From the NCBI RefSeq assembly GCF_004339525.1, contig NZ_SMGE01000001.1, positions 744,001 through 808,000 on the forward strand: a stretch of DNA of 64,000 bases, written 5' to 3'. Origin of the DNA: Flavobacterium sp. 90. Its GTDB lineage: Bacteria; Bacteroidota; Bacteroidia; Flavobacteriales; Flavobacteriaceae. A model generated the notes under the pieces. The model did no database searches. It saw only the letters and a list, made by a program, of their open reading frames with translations, and was not told the DNA's origin. This document shows, in pieces, positions 26,611-34,141 of this stretch. Numbering within the stretch: position 1 is the stretch's first letter; every line of letters starts with the position of its first letter. The translations under genes and the position numbers were made by a program.

Positions 26611-27189
26611 ATGTCAGAATTAGTAAATAGAGAGCTTCATGTATGCATGGGGCTTAATTCATGCAAAAACACAGGATATTCGGGAAATAATGAATGTGCA
26701 GGAAAGGGCGATTGCTCAACAGCAGTTGGTCATCCTTGCCACACTTTAAACGCTTGCAAAGGACAAGGTGGCTGCGGTATTTTTGGAACTACTGAAGAAT
26801 TTTGTCATCCGGGTCAAAACGAATGTCGATATCAAGGCAGCTGTGGTGTACCCATTTTAGCTTCTCGTTTTATGGCTCAAGGTCCTAATAGAGGACTTAG
26901 TGTTTGGCAATTAGCCAGAATACGCTTCGAAGAAAAAAGAAAAGAAAATGGTGAGGACTTTGGTTCTGCTCCGCTACCATACGGACCAACTGATGCTTAC
27001 GTAAACACTCTTCGCGGTACAACAGGTCAGGATTATTCTTCTTGCGGACAAAGTGGTTCAAGATCTTGTTCTTATATAAATAACCCTGATAAAAGAAAGG
27101 CTGCTGCCGATCAAAGAGTTTTGAAGATGGAACAGGAAAGTGCAGAAAAACTACCGGAGAGTCTTTCTAATTGTAAACCAAAAAAATAA
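26611..27189 (+). CDS. Cysteine-rich MNIO substrate candidate (RiPP/bufferin-like precursor)
   Basis: 192 residues with 13 Cys, ten of them in the first 78 residues (12, 18, 29, 35, 43, 49, 55, 65, 72, 78). These form repeating short motifs such as CMGLNSCK, CAGKGDC, CKGQGGC and CRYQGSC. Such CxxxxxCKGxGxC patterns are typical of peptides encoded beside DUF692/MNIO enzymes, which modify Cys residues and in bufferins yield copper-binding heterocycles. Unlike classical bufferins there is no signal peptide, and a Cys-poor tail (80-190) rich in charged residues follows. Its TAA overlaps the ATG of the MNIO gene by one base, implying coupled translation. That it is modified by the neighbour is inference. 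Confidence 0.8.
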   Translation: MSELVNRELHVCMGLNSCKNTGYSGNNECAGKGDCSTAVGHPCHTLNACKGQGGCGIFGTTEEFCHPGQNECRYQGSCGVPILASRFMAQGPNRGLSVWQLARIRFEEKRKENGEDFGSAPLPYGPTDAYVNTLRGTTGQDYSSCGQSGSRSCSYINNPDKRKAAADQRVLKMEQESAEKLPESLSNCKPKK

Positions 27190-28103
27190 TGGACACCAGA
27201 CTCGGATTACCCAATTTAGGGCTGGGCTTAGGACTTAGAAGCCAGCATTTTGAGCATATTCTAAAAAACAATCCTGCCGTAGATTGGTTTGAGGTAATTT
27301 CTGAGAATTTTATAGATTCACATGGACGTCCAAGATACATCTTACATCAAATAGCAGAACGATATCCCGTGGTCATGCACGGGGTATCGTTGTCTATTGG
27401 AAGTACTGATCCGTTAAATTTTGATTATCTCAAAAGTTTAAAACAATTAGCAACCGAGGTACAACCAGCCTGGATTAGCGACCATTTGTGCTGGACAGGA
27501 GTTTTAACGACCAATTCGCACGATTTACTTCCGCTTCCGCTAAATGACGAATCATTAAAACACGTTTGTAATCGAATCATTCAGGCGCAAGACTATTTAG
27601 AACGACCGCTGATTATCGAGAATCCAAGCACTTATGCAGCCTTTAATAATTCTACGCTTCCGGAATGGGAATTTTTACGAATAATGACCGAAGAAACTGG
27701 TTGCGGATTACTTCTGGATGTAAACAACGTTTATGTATCTTCTTTCAATAATGATTTTGATCCTGTCGAATATATCAAAGGAATTCCGCATGATAAAATT
27801 GTACAAATGCACTTGGCCGGTCATCAAAATTGTGGCAATTATATTATTGATACGCACGATCGAGAAGTCAATACTCAGGTATGGAAATTGTTTCAAATGG
27901 CTTATCAACTGGCAAATGAAGCTTCGGTTTTATTAGAATGGGATGGCAATATTCCCTCCTTCGATATATATCATTCTGAATTGCTTAAATCAAAACAATA
28001 TATGGATGAAACATTTGTGGGAGTTGAAAATGAAGTCCATTTTATGGATAAAGAACAGGTTTCAAACCCATTGAATCTTTTTGAAATGAATAAATTTATA
28101 TAA
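27189..28103 (+). CDS. bufB: DUF692 multinuclear non-heme iron oxidase (MNIO), BufB type
   Basis: 304 residues, the usual size. A TIM-barrel metal site is indicated by DWFEVISENF, VVMHGVSLSIGS, WISDHLCWTG, LLLDVNNVYVSS, MHLAGHQN and VLLEWDGNIP, which supply the His/Glu/Asp ligands of the di- or tri-iron centre. Known members oxidatively rearrange cysteine residues in ribosomal peptides, working with a DUF2063-type partner. Start overlap with the Cys-rich gene (TAATG) and the BufC-type gene 9 bp downstream make a complete precursor-enzyme-partner cassette. The specific chemistry on this peptide is unknown. Confidence 0.95.
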   Translation: MDTRLGLPNLGLGLGLRSQHFEHILKNNPAVDWFEVISENFIDSHGRPRYILHQIAERYPVVMHGVSLSIGSTDPLNFDYLKSLKQLATEVQPAWISDHLCWTGVLTTNSHDLLPLPLNDESLKHVCNRIIQAQDYLERPLIIENPSTYAAFNNSTLPEWEFLRIMTEETGCGLLLDVNNVYVSSFNNDFDPVEYIKGIPHDKIVQMHLAGHQNCGNYIIDTHDREVNTQVWKLFQMAYQLANEASVLLEWDGNIPSFDIYHSELLKSKQYMDETFVGVENEVHFMDKEQVSNPLNLFEMNKFI

Positions 28104-28112
28104 GCCCAAAAA

Positions 28113-28949
28113 ATGCAGAAAACGGTCAAAATACCATTAAAAAATTTCCAACATTGGATGCAGCAACTTTTATTGGATCCTTACCAGCAAACGGGAGTCA
28201 ATCCCAGCGATTTACTTTCGGATCAAAATGCTGCTTCAATTGAAGATGTGATTTGTCATTCTGAAAAACTTACCGCACAGGAACATTTGGGTATTTACCA
28301 AAGAAGCTACATTGCACGTTTACGAAATTGTATGTCGCAGCAATTTAGTGCTTTAGAATATGCCTTAGGCGAGGCTATTTTTTGCGCTTTCGCCGATGAT
28401 TATCTCGCTTCAAATCCATCTCACAACTATAACTTAGCCTATTTAGGAGCCCATTTTGCAGACTATCTTGAAATCAACCGACCCGATGCTCACGAAAACA
28501 TCAAAGAAGACTGGATTGATTTCATGATTGAACTCGCCCGATTTGAATATGCTATTGGCGTTATTTTTGAAATGAAAGCCGAAGAAGATTACCAGTTAGC
28601 CTCGATAGATACAGATGAAAGCAAACTAAAACTCGTACCTATATGCGAGTTGTTTAAATTTAGATTTCCTGTCCGAAAATACTACTCGGAATTTAAAAAT
28701 GAAAAACAACCCAATTTACCTTCTGAAAGCGAAAGTTATTGTGTAGTCCTGCGCCATAAATTCAAATTAGCTATTTATGATTTGCATAAAGAACAATTTG
28801 AGTTTTTGACTTATTTGAAAGAACAAAACAATATTGCTGAAGCTAAAGAACTGTTTAAAGCTCAATATAAAGAAAACACACCTTCACTTGATGAAGTTTG
28901 GAACAGTTGGAAAGAATCCTGGATAACGGCTAATTTTTTTCGAGTTTAA
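28113..28949 (+). CDS. bufC: DUF2063 (PF09836) MNIO partner protein, BufC type
   Basis: 278 residues. The N-terminal region with LTAQEHLGIYQRSYIARLRNCMSQQFSALEYALGEAIFCAFADDYLASNPS is the PF09836 signature; the C-terminal half (about 150-278) is a divergent second domain. Partner proteins of this family bind the peptide leader and deliver it to the DUF692 enzyme. Its position 9 bp after bufB supports that role. The family was first annotated as DNA-binding, but nothing here suggests DNA binding. Confidence 0.88.
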   Translation: MQKTVKIPLKNFQHWMQQLLLDPYQQTGVNPSDLLSDQNAASIEDVICHSEKLTAQEHLGIYQRSYIARLRNCMSQQFSALEYALGEAIFCAFADDYLASNPSHNYNLAYLGAHFADYLEINRPDAHENIKEDWIDFMIELARFEYAIGVIFEMKAEEDYQLASIDTDESKLKLVPICELFKFRFPVRKYYSEFKNEKQPNLPSESESYCVVLRHKFKLAIYDLHKEQFEFLTYLKEQNNIAEAKELFKAQYKENTPSLDEVWNSWKESWITANFFRV

Positions 28950-29085
28950 CCAAAAACATTCCAAATCCCTCCTTCTACAATATAAAAACAGGTAGAATTA
29001 CGCTTGAAAATGAAGATTTTAGTGAGTTATTTTATAAATAATTTCATTCCCAAAAACAATAACCCAATAATTAAACTACCTAATC

Positions 29086-30795
29086 ATGGAAAACTATTTA
29101 CACGGTTTACTCGACGAAGACAACGACGACATTATTAAAGACTACTTAAAATACATTGATGGGGGAATCCCATGTACGGATAAACCAAAAGACGTATTAA
29201 TCATTGGTGCCGGAATGGCTGGAATGGTGGCCGCAGCTATGTTAAAAGAGGCCGGACATAATGTTACGATAGTCGAATCAAACACTCGCGTTGGTGGAAG
29301 GATTAAGACTTTCAGGAATTCTGAAAACAAAAAATATTTTGAAGACGACAGTGTTTATGGTGAAGCCGGTGCAATGCGTATCCCAACCATACACAAGATG
29401 GTACTTAAATACATTGATAAACTCGGACTAAAAACTGAGCCTTTTTATTATAAGTCTGTCGATAAAGAACAGGCAATCGCATATCAGGCAGGCTTAACTA
29501 AAAAGGAGCCGGATGTTACTAAAAATTCCCTTTTTTATGTTAACCGCAAACGTGTTGTCCAGAATGAATACATCAAAAAAGATGTCGATATAAACAAACT
29601 ACTGGACTTTAATTTGGGCAGCAGCGAAAACAAACGTGCTGACGAGTTAATGGCCGCTCTCATTGATCCACTTAAGGCTTTTATTGCAGAAGATCCTCAG
29701 AAAAACTGGCCTTTGCTGATTGAGCGCTATGGAGAATATTCGATGCGTCGTTTCTTAAAGGAACATTCAATGTATTCAGAAAATGCTATCGAGATGATTG
29801 GAGTTATGCAAAATCTGGAGTCCAGAATGGCTTATGATTTTATCCAGAGTTTTATTGAGCAAAATATCATCAAGGATTCGACTACGTTTATGGAAATTGT
29901 GGGCGGAAGCGACTTGCTGCCTAATGCATTCTTTAAAGCTCATAATCTGGAAGAAAACACCTATTTTGATTGCAGAATGACCAAAATGAAGCTCGTTAAC
30001 AACAAGGTAAAAATAGAAGTGGATATTGAAGTACAGCGTGATTTTCAGTTTTATGAAGACGCAGGATTCAAAGCATTAAAAACACCTGTTAGTGATCTGG
30101 AATTTGATGAAATAATTGTCACTATCCCATTTTCTGCATTAAGACATGTTTATGTATTACCTCAATTCGATCAGCAAAAACGAAAAGCAATCCGAGAACT
30201 GCACTATGATTCTGCTACTAAAATATTGCTGGAATTTCGTGAAAAATGGTGGCAGGAAGCACCTTATAATATTGTTGGCGGCGGTACGATTACCGATTTT
30301 TCGAACCGTTTCACTTATTATCCGAGTAATGATTTGGGAGCTAAAGGACATGGTGTTGTACTGGCATCTTATTGCTGGTCTGACGAAGCAAGCCGTTGGG
30401 ATTCTATGGATGATGATGACAGATATTTTTATGCACTTAAAAATCTGGCGATCATGCACTCTGATGACCCGAAGGAACAACAGCGCATTATTGACCTTGC
30501 CGTAATTACTTCTAGCATAAAAGACTATAAAAAGAAAGGTGGAAAATTAATAGGTGCCGCTACACAAAGCTGGATGCGTGATCCTTATGCATATGGTGAA
30601 GCAGCAATATTTAATCCGGGACAGTTACAATTATTACAGCAACATATCATCTCAACCGAATGGGAAGGAAAAGCGCATTTTGCCGGAGAACATACTTCGC
30701 TAAAACATGCCTGGATTGAAGGCGCGATTGAGTCCGGAATCCGTACTGCACTTGAAGTTAACGAAAATACTGGTAACCTGAATAACCCAATTTAA
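29086..30795 (+). CDS. Flavin amine oxidase / L-amino acid oxidase, copy 2
   Basis: 569 residues. An acidic N-terminal lead of about 35 residues precedes the FAD motif [14 protein letters not shown] (Gly41-Gly43-Gly46). The GG-motif VGGRIKTF, the substrate-region GEAGAMRIP and the C-terminal [20 protein letters not shown] are those of L-amino acid oxidases of the venom/fungal/bacterial type. It would deaminate an L-amino acid to the 2-keto acid with NH3 and H2O2. It lies 137 bp after bufC and 1 bp before the second decarboxylase, forming an oxidase-decarboxylase pair like the first. Which amino acid is used cannot be judged from sequence. Confidence 0.9.
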   Translation: MENYLHGLLDEDNDDIIKDYLKYIDGGIPCTDKPKDVLIIGAGMAGMVAAAMLKEAGHNVTIVESNTRVGGRIKTFRNSENKKYFEDDSVYGEAGAMRIPTIHKMVLKYIDKLGLKTEPFYYKSVDKEQAIAYQAGLTKKEPDVTKNSLFYVNRKRVVQNEYIKKDVDINKLLDFNLGSSENKRADELMAALIDPLKAFIAEDPQKNWPLLIERYGEYSMRRFLKEHSMYSENAIEMIGVMQNLESRMAYDFIQSFIEQNIIKDSTTFMEIVGGSDLLPNAFFKAHNLEENTYFDCRMTKMKLVNNKVKIEVDIEVQRDFQFYEDAGFKALKTPVSDLEFDEIIVTIPFSALRHVYVLPQFDQQKRKAIRELHYDSATKILLEFREKWWQEAPYNIVGGGTITDFSNRFTYYPSNDLGAKGHGVVLASYCWSDEASRWDSMDDDDRYFYALKNLAIMHSDDPKEQQRIIDLAVITSSIKDYKKKGGKLIGAATQSWMRDPYAYGEAAIFNPGQLQLLQQHIISTEWEGKAHFAGEHTSLKHAWIEGAIESGIRTALEVNENTGNLNNPI

Positions 30796-30796
30796 G

Positions 30797-32557
30797 ATGT
30801 CACAGCAAAAAATATCCGTTGCAAAATACCTGCAAATACGTCTGGAACAACTAGGACTTACCCATTTATTTGGAATTGCAGGCAATTATACTGCGCCATT
30901 TTTGAATACGATTCACGAAGACAAAAATGCAAAAATTAAAATCGTTAACGACACAAATGAAATAAACGCCGGACATTGTACCGATGCTTACGCGCGTCAA
31001 AACGGATTCGCTGCAGTAGCGGTAACCTATGGCGTTGGAGCATTTACACTGCTCAATTCGGTTGCAGGTTCTTATGTAGAGCACTGTCCCGTGCTTGTCA
31101 TTAATGGTGCTCCAACCAATAAAGATCAGCAAAGAAGTCTCGTTCAGGGAATGCTGGCATCACATATGACCGGTGATATGTACAGTAACATCAATGTGTA
31201 CCGAAACGTTACCGTTGCAGCAGAACAAGTTACAGGTTCATCAGATGCTCCTTATAAAATTGATTCCGTTCTGAATGCTTGTATTCTATACGGAAGACCG
31301 GTTTATCTTGAGGTTTTTGAAGATGTATGGCGAATGGAATGCAATCCGCCTGTCGCTCCATTGGCAGAAAGAGAATCATCTAAATGTCAAACAAGTGCAC
31401 GCAACGCGGCTAAAAGAGTAGCTGCATTGGCAAAAGAAAAAGAAATTATTTTTTGGGGAGGTATTGAGATTCAGCGCTACGGTATTCAAAAGGAATTCCT
31501 TGATCTGATCGAAACTACCGATACTGAATTTGTGACTTCTATACTTGGAAAATCAATCGTATCCGAAAATCATCCTAAGTTCAGAGGTGTTTTTAATGGT
31601 AAGGCATCGCCAAAAGATGTCTATGACCAATTCAAAGATGCTGGGCTAAAAATTGGTCTTGGCGTATGGACCACCGGCAAAAATTTGGGAGGTTTTGATG
31701 TTTGGCAAGAAAATACTGTACTTGCCAATCATAGCGGTGTAAGGATTGGTGCTTCTTATATAGCTAATGTGTCGCTAAGAGATTTTATTATATTTCTGAA
31801 AGAAGAACTTATTAAAGTTAAATTTAGTGCTTACGAAATGTATGATGCAGAAAAGCTGCCTGAATCATTTTTCCTGGCTGATAACCAAATGCTGAAAAAA
31901 GGGAAACCAGCGCTTACTTACGATACATTTTTCAAGAGAATCAATGATTTTATAGACGAGAGACATATAGTCATTGCCGATGCGGGTTTTCCGTTATTAG
32001 GAGCACAAGGCATTCGTATTGCAGAACCTAACGGATTCGTAGCACAGGCATCATGGCTTTCGATAGGTTATTCTGTTCCTGCGGCAACCGGAATAAAATG
32101 TGCCAGACCTGATAAAAGGGCGGTAGTATTTGTTGGAGACGGTGCTTTTCAGGAAACTTGTCAGGCTATATCTACACAAAATAAGCTGAAACACGACACT
32201 ATTGTTTTTGTTTTGGATAATGGTATTTATGGTATTGAACAAATGCTTGTTAATCCAAATCCGTTTCGTGGTGAAAAAAAGGTAGAATATAGCGTTCCCG
32301 ATTTAAACAGCGTTTATGATTACAACGAAATGCACCGTTGGAAATATGCAAAACTCGTTGATGTATTTGGAGGTAAAGGTTTTGAAGTCAACACTCTCGA
32401 CGAACTCGAAGAGGTTTTGAAACAGCTTGACAGCATTAAGGAAAACACCATTATACATGTAAACATACCCAAGACCTCTATTCCGGAAGCAATTGGTTAT
32501 AAAACATATGAGTCTGGAGAAGATGAATTTTTGAATCATGACTGGAGTTTATGTTAG
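30797..32557 (+). CDS. Thiamine-diphosphate 2-keto acid decarboxylase-like enzyme, copy 2
   Basis: 586 residues. The ThDP-activating Glu55 (NDTNEINAGHCTDAYAR) and the ThDP/Mg motif GDG (447-449) to Asn (VLDNGIYGIEQ) are intact. The double-His motif of pyruvate-type decarboxylases is Ser122-His123 (ASHMTG), so one proton-relay His is missing. That may alter the reaction, for instance to carboligation or a different release step. The gene starts 1 bp after the oxidase stop and is followed by a strong terminator. It probably acts on the keto acid made by the neighbouring oxidase (inference). Confidence 0.87.
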   Translation: MSQQKISVAKYLQIRLEQLGLTHLFGIAGNYTAPFLNTIHEDKNAKIKIVNDTNEINAGHCTDAYARQNGFAAVAVTYGVGAFTLLNSVAGSYVEHCPVLVINGAPTNKDQQRSLVQGMLASHMTGDMYSNINVYRNVTVAAEQVTGSSDAPYKIDSVLNACILYGRPVYLEVFEDVWRMECNPPVAPLAERESSKCQTSARNAAKRVAALAKEKEIIFWGGIEIQRYGIQKEFLDLIETTDTEFVTSILGKSIVSENHPKFRGVFNGKASPKDVYDQFKDAGLKIGLGVWTTGKNLGGFDVWQENTVLANHSGVRIGASYIANVSLRDFIIFLKEELIKVKFSAYEMYDAEKLPESFFLADNQMLKKGKPALTYDTFFKRINDFIDERHIVIADAGFPLLGAQGIRIAEPNGFVAQASWLSIGYSVPAATGIKCARPDKRAVVFVGDGAFQETCQAISTQNKLKHDTIVFVLDNGIYGIEQMLVNPNPFRGEKKVEYSVPDLNSVYDYNEMHRWKYAKLVDVFGGKGFEVNTLDELEEVLKQLDSIKENTIIHVNIPKTSIPEAIGYKTYESGEDEFLNHDWSLC

Positions 32558-32670
32558 GTTTAAAATTGGTTATTTTTTAACATCAAGTTTAAGGCTTTTT
32601 TATTTTTGATCTATTTCGAGAAAGCATTTACTTTATTATGGAATAACTACACTTATATCCAATAAAAAAT

Positions 32671-32703
32671 AGAGGCTGTTTCACAAATTGTGAAACAGCC
32701 TCT
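32671..32703. terminator. Bidirectional terminator
   Basis: A 16-bp perfect inverted repeat (AGAGGCTGTTTCACAA at 32671-32686 and its inverse at 32688-32703) has an A-run before and a T-rich stretch after. It stands between the convergent ends of the decarboxylase and metallopeptidase genes and can serve both. Confidence 0.88.
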
Positions 32704-32733
32704 TATATTTTGTAAAAACCCCTAATTTAATTT

Positions 32734-33564
32734 TTAGTATAAATAATTAAGAGCTGTAATATCGTTAGAATTGAATGCTCCAGTCTCATTTGAACCGAAA
32801 CATGCTCTCATATATGAAGTTGCATCATATCCAGAAGGTGTTCCCGGGATTTGAATTGCTCCAACGCCAGCTGTTCCTTCGTTTGAATTTTGTCCACAAC
32901 TTTGACGGCTGAACCAGTCTGTATGACGTAAACCAATACAGTGACCTATTTCGTGTGCAGATACGTGTGCATTTACACCTGTTGAATAAGTATCTAATCC
33001 AGAGTATAAAGTAACTGAATTATAAGGTGCTCCTCCTGAAGGGAAACCTGCTACTCCACCAGCAGATCCAGTTTGTCTGCGGACAACAATGTTTGCACCT
33101 GTAGTACTTGAACTAAAAGTTAGTGTAAAGTTAATAGACAATCCTAGATTATTATATCTATTTATTGCCGCTTGTAATCCAGCACGCATATTTGTACTTA
33201 GCGCAGTTGTTCCGGTTCCTGTTAATCCAACAACTTTAATAGTTCTTGGAGCAGATACTAAATTAGTAGTATGGTATTGTTCTGTAGTAATACCTCCATG
33301 AAGATCCATTTTGTTTAATTGATCTTGAGTAACGATAATATCCCCTTCTACAAGGAATGCATCCTCAATGGTGCCATCTAACTTAGTGTTTTTAATCACT
33401 TGAACATCTGTTGCATTTAGCGAAAGTGATCTAAGTTTATTTAACACTTCTGGAGTTACTTTAAGAGATGCTTGGGTTGATTGATCTGCCTGATCTTCTT
33501 TGTTACAAGACAAAATCGTTAGCGCTATAAATGACAGGGCTAAAATTGATTTAATTTTTTTCAT
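32734..33564 (-). CDS. M57-type metallopeptidase lipoprotein (HEIGH motif)
   Basis: 276 residues. The lipoprotein signal is MKKIKSILALSFIALTILSC with Cys20. The zinc motif is HEIGHCIGLRH with His204, Glu205, His208 and His214, followed by TDW, the pattern of the dual-action HEIGH/M57 peptidases of Bacteroidota. A Met-turn candidate lies in SYMRACF. The N-terminal 30-110 region looks like a propeptide. It is a surface or periplasmic protease of unknown target, transcribed divergently from the S8 protease gene with a 577-bp gap. Confidence 0.9.
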   Translation of the reverse strand: MKKIKSILALSFIALTILSCNKEDQADQSTQASLKVTPEVLNKLRSLSLNATDVQVIKNTKLDGTIEDAFLVEGDIIVTQDQLNKMDLHGGITTEQYHTTNLVSAPRTIKVVGLTGTGTTALSTNMRAGLQAAINRYNNLGLSINFTLTFSSSTTGANIVVRRQTGSAGGVAGFPSGGAPYNSVTLYSGLDTYSTGVNAHVSAHEIGHCIGLRHTDWFSRQSCGQNSNEGTAGVGAIQIPGTPSGYDATSYMRACFGSNETGAFNSNDITALNYLY

Positions 33565-34141
33565 AAATAATAAATAGGTTATTTGGGTTTTTTAAATAAT
33601 TTGGCAAACAGGGGTTTTTACAAAATATTGTAATATTTGTCATCAAATTTATATAATTTTTAATCTTAAAATACTTATAAAACAAGTATTTAACAATTTT
33701 AACATTTTTTGTTAAATAAATTAATGTAACTTTTTTAATAATAATTGTTTGATTATTACGGTAAGTCCAGTAAAATCAGTAATTCAATACAAATCAATTT
33801 GTTACATAAAAAAATATCATTAATAAATTTTATCTAATGCAACATGTGTTAAAAAATGCTTTTACACTTTTATAACCTATTTAAAACATAAAACGGGGGT
33901 GTAAAAAAGGAAGATTGCGACACAGATTTTGTAGATTTTGCAGAAAATAAAAAATCATAAAATTTTTACAAATATTTTAATAACTTTGATTTACCTACAT
34001 GCATAAATATTTAAAAAAGAAATCATTCAGTACAAATTTCATCTTTATTTTACCTCAATTAAAAGGTAATAAAAAGCTGAAATAGTTATTTTTTTCTACG
34101 ATTGATCAGAATGTTTATAATTGCCCTAACATCTATAATAA
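33565..34141. other. Divergent intergenic region between the two peptidase genes
   Basis: 577 bp, very AT-rich, no ORF. On the minus strand TAAATTTG (33651 to 33644) matches the -7 consensus 80 bp before the M57 gene, but no clear -33 element was found. Around 33915-33960 lies a short CACAGATTTTGTAGATTTTGCAGA-like dispersed repeat. No promoter for the S8 gene could be called. Confidence 0.4.
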
